Below, piece after piece: positions 17,047 to 24,634 of a stretch of 38,223 nucleotides of DNA. The stretch covers positions 1 through 38,223 of the forward strand of contig NZ_QWBU01000023.1 in assembly GCF_003432075.1 (NCBI RefSeq). The letters run 5' to 3'. The position numbers were made by a program, and so were the translations under genes. The number at the start of each line of letters is the position of its first letter. Within the stretch, counting starts at the first letter, position 1. The stretch comes from Shinella sp. WSJ-2 (GTDB lineage: Bacteria > Pseudomonadota > Alphaproteobacteria > Rhizobiales > Rhizobiaceae). The notes under the pieces are model-generated. The model searched no databases. It was not told the DNA's origin and worked only from the letters and a program-made list of their open reading frames with translations.

Positions 17047-17069
17047 TTTAACGTGTGAACTATATTGAC
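17047..17069 (+). promoter_or_regulatory. shared TTAAC...TTGAC box, copy 2 (amidohydrolase-ABC unit)
   Basis: Reads TTTAACGTGTGAAC, then TATATTGAC, and continues to a perfect TTGACA (17065-17070). It shares 19 of 23 positions with the box at 23474. A further GGTTCA at 17037-17042 faces the TGTGAAC inside the box, giving a loose extra inverted repeat. Confidence 0.55.
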
Positions 17070-17107
17070 AGCCGCCTCCGACTGCGGCACTCTCATGCTG
17101 AATAGTA

Positions 17108-17124
17108 GGTTCGAATAATGAACC
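17108..17124 (+). promoter_or_regulatory. IclR-type operator, copy 2
   Basis: GGTTCGAATAATGAACC differs from the operator at 13835 at one base and starts exactly 43 nt after the first T of TTGAC, as in the other copy. It ends 19 nt before the amidohydrolase ATG, a place suited to repression by blocking the promoter or early elongation. Confidence 0.75.
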
Positions 17125-17143
17125 ACAAGGGAACATCGCTATC

Positions 17144-18802
17144 ATGACTGGGACGTCGCACGCAGACCTCATCCTGACCCGTGGCCGCATCTATACGGTC
17201 GACGCCGCCAATTCCTGGGCGGAAGCCGTCGCCATTGCCGGCGGGCGCATCCTTGCCGTCGGCAGTGCCGCCGAGATCGACGCCTATCGCGGCGAAGCGA
17301 CCGAGGTGGTCGATCTTGCCGGTCGCATGGCGATGCCGGGCTTCGTGGATATTCACAACCACATCATGATGGGCGGGCAGGCCGATCTCTTCGAGACGCA
17401 GCTTCCCGCCGGTGCCTCCATCGAGGCGATCTGCGCCCATGTGAAGGCGCAGGCGGAGGCCGCCGCCCCCGGCCAATGGATCGTCGCCAACCAGTGGGGC
17501 GCCGACATGATCAGCGCGCTCAATTCGGAAGCAGCCCTTGCGAAGCTTGATGCCGCGAGCCACGGTCATCCCGTGCTGCTGCGCGATGAGACCATGCACA
17601 ACCGCTGGGTCAACAGCGAGGCGATGCGCCTTTCCGGCATTTCCGACAACCAGCCCGACCCGCCGGCCGGGGCCTTCGGCCGCGATCCGGTGACCGGCAG
17701 GCTGACGGGTCTCCTCATCGAATCCGCTGCCGGCATCGTCGAGCGCGTCGCCGCCGATCATTTCACCCAGGAAATGGGCGAGGCTGCCGTTGCCCGCGCC
17801 GTCAAGATCGTCAATTCCTACGGGGTCACCGCCTTCCAGGATGCCGCGTCGGTTCTCTCGATCCTCAAGGCGCTGAAGGGCCTCGATGACAAGGGCGACC
17901 TGACGGCCTGGGCCGTGACCTCCCTGCCGCTGATCGAGCCGTCCTTCATGTTCGGGCTTTCCGGCGACGATCTGCTGGCGCTGCGCGACGACTATCGCTC
18001 GCGGCATGTCCATCCCAACTATACGAAGATATTCCTCGACGGCGTGCCGGGCGCGCGCACCGGCGCCTTCCACGAGGCCTATGTCGACGACGCCGCGCAT
18101 CCGCACGGCTATCGCGGCGAGGTTCTGGTCAGCTATCCCGAGCTCGTCAAATATGTCGACAAGTCGGAAAAGCTCGGCATGGGTCTGAAAATCCATTGCG
18201 CTGGCGACTATGCCGTCACCGAAATGCTCGATGCCGTCGAAGCCGTGCGCCACTTCAACGGCCCGACCAAGGTGCTGCACCACATCGCCCATGCCAGCTA
18301 TGTCCTGCCCACAGATATTGCGCGTTTCGCCTCGCTGAATGTCGTGGCCGATCTCTGCCCGATGATCTGGTATCCGACGACCTTCCTCGAAGGCCACAAG
18401 GAAGCGATGGGCGAAGAGCGCGCCACCCGCTTCTGGCCGATCGCCGATCTCTCGAAGACCGGCGCGCTGCTGGCCGGCGGTTCCGACTGGCCTGTCATCC
18501 CGATCCCCGACCCGCTGAACGGCATCGAGGGCATGGTGACGCGCCAGAACCCGTCCGGCGCCTTCCCGGGCGTGTCGCTCTGGCCGGAGCAGGCGATTGA
18601 CCTCGCCACGGCCATCCGCATCTACACGCTGAACTCCGCCATCGCCATGGGCCTTGGCGAGGAGACCGGATCCATCGAGCCCGGCAAATCGGCTGACATC
18701 ATCGTGCTCGACCAGAACCTCTTCGATATCGAGGCGAAGCGCATCGCTACCACCAAGGTCCTCACCACCTATTTCGAAGGCCGCGCCGTCTATCAGCGCT
18801 AG
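17144..18802 (+). CDS. amidohydrolase family 3 (YtcJ-like) metal-dependent hydrolase
   Basis: Cytoplasmic TIM-barrel hydrolase of 552 residues from the amidohydrolase_3 group. Metal-binding and catalytic features: H71-N-H73 in MPGFVDIHNHIMMGG, a His in GLKIHCAGDYAV, HHIAHAS (near residue 382), and the late Asp in LLAGGSDWPVIPIP. The C-terminal SIEPGKSADIIVLDQNLF returns to the small beta domain. Relatives include N-substituted formamide deformylase and many uncharacterised enzymes, so hydrolysis of an amide-type bond is likely but not proven. It is the first gene of the unit with the ABC importer (33 nt to the binding protein), so it probably acts on the imported compound. The IclR-type operator lies directly upstream. 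Confidence 0.88.
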   Translation: MTGTSHADLILTRGRIYTVDAANSWAEAVAIAGGRILAVGSAAEIDAYRGEATEVVDLAGRMAMPGFVDIHNHIMMGGQADLFETQLPAGASIEAICAHVKAQAEAAAPGQWIVANQWGADMISALNSEAALAKLDAASHGHPVLLRDETMHNRWVNSEAMRLSGISDNQPDPPAGAFGRDPVTGRLTGLLIESAAGIVERVAADHFTQEMGEAAVARAVKIVNSYGVTAFQDAASVLSILKALKGLDDKGDLTAWAVTSLPLIEPSFMFGLSGDDLLALRDDYRSRHVHPNYTKIFLDGVPGARTGAFHEAYVDDAAHPHGYRGEVLVSYPELVKYVDKSEKLGMGLKIHCAGDYAVTEMLDAVEAVRHFNGPTKVLHHIAHASYVLPTDIARFASLNVVADLCPMIWYPTTFLEGHKEAMGEERATRFWPIADLSKTGALLAGGSDWPVIPIPDPLNGIEGMVTRQNPSGAFPGVSLWPEQAIDLATAIRIYTLNSAIAMGLGEETGSIEPGKSADIIVLDQNLFDIEAKRIATTKVLTTYFEGRAVYQR

Positions 18803-18835
18803 GCGTCTTCAGGAAACAACAAGAAAGGGAACAGC

Positions 18836-20008
18836 ATGATCAAGACCCGCAATCTTCTTCTCGCCTCCGCGGCGATCCTCCTTGCCGCCACCGTGTCGGC
18901 ACAGGCAGCACCAACCTGCGAAAACGGCCCGATCCAGATCGGCGCCGTCTCCACTGTGACCGGCGTCGTCGACTTCTCCGACGCGCCGCGTGCCACCCAG
19001 GCCGTCTTCCAGCAGCTCAACGATGCCGGCGGCATCAACGGCTGCAAGGTCGAGTTCACCATCGCCGACGACAAGGGCGACCCGCAGGTCGCCGCGCAGG
19101 CTGCCCGCGACCTCATCGACAACAAGGGCGTCGTGGCGCTGGCCGGCGGCGCGAGCCTGCTCGACTGCGCCGTCAACGCAGCGACCTATGACCGCAACGA
19201 CGTGCTCGCCGTGCAGGGCGTCGGCGTCGATCCGCTGTGCTTCAACGCGCCGAGCGTCGCGCCGGTCAATGTCGGTCCCTATACGCTGACCACCGCCGTG
19301 CTCGACTATGCCACGAAGGATCTCGGTGCCAAGAAGCTCTGCACCTTCTTCTCGATCATCGGCGGCACGCAGGAAGCCTATGCCGCGGCCGTCGCGCGCT
19401 GGGAAAAGATCAGCGGCAACACGATCACGCTCAGCGATATGACGCTGCCGTTGCAGGGGGATCTGACGCCCTATCTCGTCAAGGCGCGCGATGCCGGCTG
19501 TGATGCGGTGCTGACCAACCAAGTCGAGCCGGGCGTCGTGCAGTGGATCAAGACGGCCGATGCCCAGAAGATCACCGGCATCAACTGGCTGTTCCTTGCC
19601 CCCGGCTACACGGAAGGCGTCTCCAAGGCGCTCGCCGACAGCAAGCAGCCGATCTATGTCGGCACCGAATGGGAGCCCTATACAGAAGCGACCGAGGCCA
19701 ATGCCGACTGGGCCAAGACCATGGAAACGGCAGGCCTCGCCAAGACCGCCTTCTCGCAGGGCGGCTACATGGCGGCGAAGGTCCTGATCGACACGATCTC
19801 CGGTATCGAAGGCGAAGTCACCCGCGAAACGGTGACGGCAGCGCTGAAGGAAGGCAAGGAACTGACCTATCCGCTCGCCGGCAACGCCTATTCCTTCGGC
19901 GATGCGAAAGCCCATTCGCCGATGCAGGCCACCAAGATCATGCAGCTGGTCGACGGCAAGTGGTCGGTGAAGACCAAGGACTGGTTCGTTCTGCCTGCGG
20001 CGGAATGA
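18836..20008 (+). CDS. ABC transporter substrate-binding protein, LIV type (system 1)
   Basis: Periplasmic binding protein of 390 residues in the Leu/Ile/Val-binding (type I) fold. A signal peptide is clear: a K/R-containing start, hydrophobic LLLASAAILLAATV and a cleavage site after SAQA (about residue 24). The mature part begins with IQIGAVSTVTGVVDF, followed by NDAGGINGCKVEFTIADDKG, typical of the family. Six cysteines lie in the mature protein; those in LLDCAV, DPLCFN and KKLCTFF align with cysteines of the second binding protein at 27689. The ligand is unknown and need not be an amino acid. AAAGGGAA serves as ribosome-binding site. A hairpin follows the stop. Confidence 0.93.
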   Translation: MIKTRNLLLASAAILLAATVSAQAAPTCENGPIQIGAVSTVTGVVDFSDAPRATQAVFQQLNDAGGINGCKVEFTIADDKGDPQVAAQAARDLIDNKGVVALAGGASLLDCAVNAATYDRNDVLAVQGVGVDPLCFNAPSVAPVNVGPYTLTTAVLDYATKDLGAKKLCTFFSIIGGTQEAYAAAVARWEKISGNTITLSDMTLPLQGDLTPYLVKARDAGCDAVLTNQVEPGVVQWIKTADAQKITGINWLFLAPGYTEGVSKALADSKQPIYVGTEWEPYTEATEANADWAKTMETAGLAKTAFSQGGYMAAKVLIDTISGIEGEVTRETVTAALKEGKELTYPLAGNAYSFGDAKAHSPMQATKIMQLVDGKWSVKTKDWFVLPAAE

Positions 20009-20047
20009 GGTGACGCCGCCAGCATTTGGCGTGCTCGATTGCAATTT

Positions 20048-20071
20048 CCTTCTCCCCCGACGGGGAGAAGG
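20048..20071 (+). repeat. CCTTCTCCCC/GGGGAGAAGG intergenic palindrome
   Basis: Perfect 10-bp stem CCTTCTCCCC-cgac-GGGGAGAAGG in the 194-nt gap between the binding-protein gene and the permease gene. This palindrome resembles a dispersed intergenic element common in rhizobial genomes. Here it probably stabilises the 3' end of the binding-protein message or damps transcription into the permease genes. The rest of the gap shows no clear feature. Confidence 0.65.
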
Positions 20072-20202
20072 AGCGAATGGCGGTCTCTCAATCGTGCAGA
20101 TGGTAGAGCGGCCTCGTTTGGAACGGACGGATCCCAGGTGTGGGACCGGAGATCATGAATGACTGACGCGGTGCGCCGCGCGCATCGACCCGGAGTGCCG
20201 GA

Positions 20203-21072
20203 ATGGATTCACTGTTCACTGCCGCCGTTGCCGGATTATCGGCGGGCGGGGCCTACGCCATCCTCGGCGTTTGCGCCATCTTTACCTACCGGCTCGTCGC
20301 CGTGGTAAATTTCACCGGTGCCGCCATCGGCGCTGCGGGCACTTTCGCGATGGTCGCGCTGTTCGAGCTGGGCATGCCCTTGCTGCCGGCTGTGCTTTTC
20401 GGTGTTGCCGCCGGCGCGCTTGCCGGCCTTGCGATTGGGCTCGTCATGACCACTTGGTTTACCGGCAGCAATGCCTCGACCAAGGCAGCGGTGACGGCGG
20501 CCCTGCTCGTCGGCATCATCGCGGTCGGCCTGCGTCTCACCGGCGGCCAGCATCCGCATTATTTCCCCGAGATCATTCCCGGCTCCGCCTTCCGGCTTGC
20601 CGGCGTCGAAGTGACCTGGGCCGCCGTCACGACGCTCGTGCTCTCAGTTGCCTTCACCCTGTTGACCGAGCAGTTCCTCGCCCGCACCCGCACCGGGCTG
20701 CAATTGCGCGCGCTCTCGCAGCGCCCGATGGCGGCGGAGCTGATCGGCATTCGCGTGCGGCTGCTGGCGCTCGGCGTCTGGGCCGTTACCGGCGGTGTCA
20801 CGGCCTTTGCGCTGATGATCATCGCGCCGCTGCGCTCGCCGGATTTCGCCTCGCTCAGCCTGCTCGTCGTGCCGGCGCTCGCCGCCGCGCTGATCGGTGC
20901 CTTCTCGAGTTTCCGCGCCGCCCTGATCGGCGGCGTGATGATCGGCCTCATTGAAGGCGGCGTCAGCGCCATCGGGCCGGTCAGCCAGTATCGCGGCGCC
21001 GTGCCGTTCCTTGTCATTCTTGCCGTCCTGCTCTGGTCGCAAAGAGGAGCCCGCTGGGATGAAGCACGCTAG
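20203..21072 (+). CDS. ABC permease, LivH type (system 1)
   Basis: Membrane subunit of 289 residues with about eight helices. LivH landmarks are GLSAGGAYAILGVCAIFTYR at the start, VNFTGAAIGAAGTFAMV, and the EAA-like coupling loop TGLQLRALSQRPMAAELIGI near residues 165-185. GGAG lies 6 nt before the ATG. The 3' end overlaps the fused permease/ATPase gene by 14 nt, so the two are translationally coupled. It pairs with the permease half of that protein to form the transmembrane pore. Confidence 0.92.
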   Translation: MDSLFTAAVAGLSAGGAYAILGVCAIFTYRLVAVVNFTGAAIGAAGTFAMVALFELGMPLLPAVLFGVAAGALAGLAIGLVMTTWFTGSNASTKAAVTAALLVGIIAVGLRLTGGQHPHYFPEIIPGSAFRLAGVEVTWAAVTTLVLSVAFTLLTEQFLARTRTGLQLRALSQRPMAAELIGIRVRLLALGVWAVTGGVTAFALMIIAPLRSPDFASLSLLVVPALAAALIGAFSSFRAALIGGVMIGLIEGGVSAIGPVSQYRGAVPFLVILAVLLWSQRGARWDEAR

Positions 21073-22771
21073 TTTCCGCGCCGCCGCCACCACGGCCCTG
21101 TTGCTCGCCGTTCTCGGTGCTCTCATTTTCTTCCTGCTGCCGAAATACTGGGTGTTCCTCGTCACCGCCGTCTTCATCGTCGGCATTGCGCTGCAAAGCC
21201 TCGGTCTCGTCACCGGCCGCACCGGCATGATCTCGCTCTGCCAGATGTCCTTTGCCGGCGTTGGCGCCTGGGTGACGGGTTATCTGAACCTCATCGGCGC
21301 ACCGGGTGGGCTCGCCGTCTGGATGCTGATCGGCGGGCTTGCCGCCGTGCCGGTCGGCATCGCCATCGGCCTTCCGGCACTACGCCTGCGCGGCATCAAC
21401 CTCGCCATCGTCACGCTCGGCTTTGCGGCAGCTTTCGATACGGTGCTTGCCACAATCACCTTCCCCGGCCAGACGACCTTCACCCAGGTCGTCCGCCCGG
21501 AGGCCTTCGACAGCGACAAGGGCTATTTCCTCTTCGTGCTGCTGACCTATGGCGTCATCGCCGTTGTGCTGGAATTCGTCAGCCGCTCGCGGCTCGGTGC
21601 CGCCTGGCTTGCCGTGCGCCATTCCGAGCGTGCCGCCGCCGCCAACGGGATCAGTATCCCGCGCGCAAAGCTCAGCGCCTTCGCCATCAGCGCCTTCATA
21701 TCCGGCATTTCCGGCGGCCTGCTAGCCGGTTATCTCGGCACGCTGGTGTCGGAAAACTTCTCGATGATGCAGTCGCTTGCGCTGTTTGCCGTCGCCACCA
21801 TGGCCGGCGCGCATTTCGCGCTCGGCGCCATTGCGGGCGGCATGATGATCGTGCTGTTCCCGGAACTGCTGCGCCGGCTCAACCTGCCGCAGGATGTCGG
21901 CAACGTCTTCTTCGCGCTCGGTGCCGTGCAGGCGCTCTCGACCGGCGAGACGATCGCCGAGACGTGGATGCGGTTGGCCCGCAAGCTACGCCCGACGCGC
22001 GCGGTGGAAGCGGCGACCGCCGCCGGCAGTCTGCCGGACAAGACCAGCCATCCCGCTGGGATCGCGCTGGAAGTGCGTGATCTCACTGTGCGCTACGGCA
22101 CGGTCACGGCGCTCGACAAGGTCAACCTCAAGGTGCCCGCCGGCACCGTCGTCGGCCTCGTTGGCCCGAACGGCGCGGGCAAGTCGACGCTGGTCGATGC
22201 CATCGCCGGCTTCCTCTATCGTTACGACGGCTCGATCCTGCTCAATGGCAGCCCGCTCGAAGCCATTTCCGCGACGTCGCGGTCCAAGCTCGGCATCCGC
22301 CGCACCTGGCAGACGACGCGGATCGCACCGGAACTGCGCGTCGGCGAGTATATCCGCCTTGCCGCCGGCCCGATCAGCGAAAGCGAGTTGGAAAGCCTGC
22401 TCGCCTGGTTCGGCTGCCCCGGCCCGGAAACGCTGATCTCGACCGTCGATGTCGGCACGCGCCGTCTGCTGGACGTTGCCGGCGCCGTCGCGTCCCGCGC
22501 GCCTGTCATCCTGCTCGACGAACCGGCCGCCGGCGTCTCTTATGACGAGGCATTGAAACTGGGAGAGCGCATCGCCGCCATCCCCGAGACCTTTGGCAGC
22601 GCGGTGCTCCTCATCGAGCACGACATGGATCTCGTGCGGCGGGCCTGCTCGGCGATCACCGTGTTCGATTTCGGACGCGTGATCGCCGCGGGTGCCCCGG
22701 CAGCGGTGTTGGACATGCCCGTGGTGCAGAAGGCCTATATGGGTGTCGAATTCGAGGAGGCCGCAGAGTGA
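21059..22771 (+). CDS. fused ABC permease-ATPase, LivM-LivG (system 1)
   Basis: One polypeptide of 570 residues joining a LivM permease (about 1-325; LGLVTGRTGMISLCQMSFAG and GLPALRLRGINLAIVTLGFA) to a LivG ATPase (about 336-570). The ATPase has Walker A GPNGAGKS (Lys375), Walker B VILLDEPAAG (Glu488) and H-loop His521 in LLIEHDMD. The signature motif is degenerate: VDVGTR (about 463-468) where LSGGQ or LSYGQ is expected. The ATG at 21059 follows AGAGGAG; in-frame sequence upstream lies inside the previous gene. Such fusions occur in several bacteria, and here the second system keeps the two parts separate. Its stop overlaps the LivF ATG by 4 nt. Confidence 0.92.
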   Translation: MKHASFRAAATTALLLAVLGALIFFLLPKYWVFLVTAVFIVGIALQSLGLVTGRTGMISLCQMSFAGVGAWVTGYLNLIGAPGGLAVWMLIGGLAAVPVGIAIGLPALRLRGINLAIVTLGFAAAFDTVLATITFPGQTTFTQVVRPEAFDSDKGYFLFVLLTYGVIAVVLEFVSRSRLGAAWLAVRHSERAAAANGISIPRAKLSAFAISAFISGISGGLLAGYLGTLVSENFSMMQSLALFAVATMAGAHFALGAIAGGMMIVLFPELLRRLNLPQDVGNVFFALGAVQALSTGETIAETWMRLARKLRPTRAVEAATAAGSLPDKTSHPAGIALEVRDLTVRYGTVTALDKVNLKVPAGTVVGLVGPNGAGKSTLVDAIAGFLYRYDGSILLNGSPLEAISATSRSKLGIRRTWQTTRIAPELRVGEYIRLAAGPISESELESLLAWFGCPGPETLISTVDVGTRRLLDVAGAVASRAPVILLDEPAAGVSYDEALKLGERIAAIPETFGSAVLLIEHDMDLVRRACSAITVFDFGRVIAAGAPAAVLDMPVVQKAYMGVEFEEAAE

Positions 22772-23469
22772 CCACGTTTTCCATCGGTGCGTTGCAGGTC
22801 GATCGGTCCGGCATTCCCGTCATCCGCGGTGTGGACCTGGAGGCCAGAGGCGGCGAGATCAGCGTGCTGCTCGGCTCCAACGGCGCCGGCAAGACGACCT
22901 TTCTCGAAAGCCTCTCCGGCATCATCCCGGTCCGTTCGGGCTTCATCAATCTCGACGGTGTCGAACTCGCCAAGCTGCGCCCCGGCGCCCGCGCCAAGGC
23001 GGGGCTGAGCCATGTCGAGCAGGGCCGCACCGTCTTTCCGGCCATGACGACGGAAGAAAACCTCAAGGTGGCGCTGCATCCCGATGCGGACCTCAAGGAG
23101 GCCTATGATCTCTTTCCGGAGCTCTTGCAGCGCCGGAATGTCGAGGCCGGCATGCTGTCGGGCGGTGAGCAGCAGATGGTCGTCATCGCCCGCTCCATCG
23201 TCAACCGGCCGCGCGTCATCCTCATCGACGAGATGTCTTCCGGCCTTGCTCCGGTCATCGTCAGCCGCCTGATGCGGGCGGTCCGCCAACTCGCGGACGA
23301 CGGCATGGCGGTGGTGCTGGTGGAGCAGTTCGCGGCGCTTGCGCTTGCGATCGGCAACCGAGCCTATGTGCTGCGCCGCGGCCAGATCGTCTATGACGGA
23401 GACTGCGCGGCGCTGGCGGGGGATCCGGCGCATCTGCACCGGCTATATCTCGGCGATGCCGCGGCCTGA
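22768..23469 (+). CDS. ABC ATPase, LivF type (system 1)
   Basis: Cytoplasmic ATPase of 233 residues. Walker A is GSNGAGKT (Lys42), Q-loop region SHVEQGRTVFPAMTTEENL, signature LSGGE (130-134), Walker B VILIDE (Glu155) followed by MSSGLAP, and Gln187 in place of the H-loop His (LVEQF), which is normal for LivF. It should dimerise with the LivG half of the preceding protein. Its intact signature would complete the LivG ATP site. Last gene of the unit; the next gene begins about 100 nt on, behind its own upstream box. Confidence 0.93.
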   Translation: MTTFSIGALQVDRSGIPVIRGVDLEARGGEISVLLGSNGAGKTTFLESLSGIIPVRSGFINLDGVELAKLRPGARAKAGLSHVEQGRTVFPAMTTEENLKVALHPDADLKEAYDLFPELLQRRNVEAGMLSGGEQQMVVIARSIVNRPRVILIDEMSSGLAPVIVSRLMRAVRQLADDGMAVVLVEQFAALALAIGNRAYVLRRGQIVYDGDCAALAGDPAHLHRLYLGDAAA

Positions 23470-23473
23470 TTTG

Positions 23474-23496
23474 CTTAACAGGTGAACAATATTGAC
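23474..23496 (+). promoter_or_regulatory. shared TTAAC...TTGAC box, copy 3 (AraC-led unit)
   Basis: CTTAACAGGTGAAC, then AATATTGAC, starts 4 nt after the LivF stop. It matches copy 2 at 19 of 23 positions and copy 1 at 17 of 23. No GGTTC palindrome follows; instead CGCAC-gaccc-GTGCG (23531-23545) sits at about that distance. Likely the promoter region of the AraC-led operon. Confidence 0.5.
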
Positions 23497-23573
23497 TCGG
23501 CGGCAAGGTCGGCGCATCCTTGCCGTCCGTCGCACGACCCGTGCGGCGCGACCGACCTTGTTGGGAGGCAAAG

Positions 23574-24542
23574 TTGGATCTCGTTCAGCACAAGACCCTC
23601 GTCCCGGAGGCCTGGGCGCCGGTATCCTACGATCAATGGGCCGACGATCTGCGCTCGATCTGCGGCAATTTCAATCCGAAGACCATGGAGCGCGGCGACG
23701 CCGTGCTGGGCGCGGCCCGGCGCATCGATGTCTGCGGCATGGAATTCGCCCATGTCTCCAACGATCTCGAATATGTCCGCCGCGGCTGGGATGATATCCG
23801 CCGCGACCCCAAGGAGCACCTGTTCCTGATCGTGCAGATCGAGGGCAGCTGCGGGCTGGAGCATGGCGACCGGCAGAATGTGCTCGATGTCGGCGAATGC
23901 ATCCTCGTCGATTCCACCCGGCCGACGACCTTCCATTTCGGCGGGCATTTCTCCAACCACATCTCGCTGCACCTGCCGCGCCAGATGATGTATTCCGACA
24001 GCCGCATCCATTTCGACGTGGCGCGCAAGCTCTTCGCCTATGATCCGATGGCGCAGATGCTGCATGCGCTGATCGCCAAAATCATGACGACGGCGGAATC
24101 GGATTCGGCCTCGCCGCATCTGCGTCAGCTGATGTTCACCGCCACAAGGCAGGCCTTCCATTCTAGCCGCGAGGCCGAGCCGCTGCATGCGCTGCATGAC
24201 AGCGCCAGCAAGCGCCTGCAGATGGTCGATATGCTGATCGACCGGCATCTGACGGAAAACGATCTCTCCGCCCGCTGGCTGGCAACACGGCTCGGCGTCT
24301 CGATCCGCACCCTGCAGCAGGATTTCCAGGGCATGGGCGTCACCTGCACAACCATCATCCGCGATAAGCGCCTGCGGCTCGCCAAGGAGAAGATCGAGCA
24401 GCTGAAGGAACAGAAATCCGGCGGCACCATCGCCGAGGTCGCCTATTCCGCCGGCTTCAACGACATTTCCTATTTCAACCGCAGCTTCAAGGAACTGTTC
24501 GACTGCGCGCCGACGGACCTCCTGAAGGGCGCGGAACGATAG
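23574..24542 (+). CDS. AraC family transcriptional regulator (FeaR-like architecture)
   Basis: Regulator of 322 residues. The N-terminal half (about 60-190) is an AraC-binding-like cupin (HLFLIVQIEGSCGLEHGDRQ, CILVDSTRPTTFHF); the C-terminal domain holds two helix-turn-helix motifs (LSARWLATRLGVSIRTLQQD; IAEVAYSAGFNDISYFNRSF). This arrangement is that of FeaR, the E. coli regulator of aromatic amine oxidation, and of many relatives. A TTG start at 23574 is preferred because GGGAGG lies 7 nt upstream and the sequence before it is not protein-like. It leads the operon of aldehyde dehydrogenase, GMC oxidoreductase and ABC system 2, which it probably activates in response to the substrate. Confidence 0.87.
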   Translation: MDLVQHKTLVPEAWAPVSYDQWADDLRSICGNFNPKTMERGDAVLGAARRIDVCGMEFAHVSNDLEYVRRGWDDIRRDPKEHLFLIVQIEGSCGLEHGDRQNVLDVGECILVDSTRPTTFHFGGHFSNHISLHLPRQMMYSDSRIHFDVARKLFAYDPMAQMLHALIAKIMTTAESDSASPHLRQLMFTATRQAFHSSREAEPLHALHDSASKRLQMVDMLIDRHLTENDLSARWLATRLGVSIRTLQQDFQGMGVTCTTIIRDKRLRLAKEKIEQLKEQKSGGTIAEVAYSAGFNDISYFNRSFKELFDCAPTDLLKGAER

Positions 24543-24634
24543 GCATCTGCGCTCCGGTCCAAGCCGGCACGCGCTTCTCCCCAAGACGGCCGTGAGCCGC
24601 CCGGCGATACTCCTCCCGACAGTCAAGGGAGGAC

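Noticed and set aside
20098-20160. tRNA-like stretch (ATGGTAGAGCGG resembling a D arm) before the LivH gene
   Set aside because: No anticodon stem, T arm or acceptor stem can be paired around it; chance resemblance.
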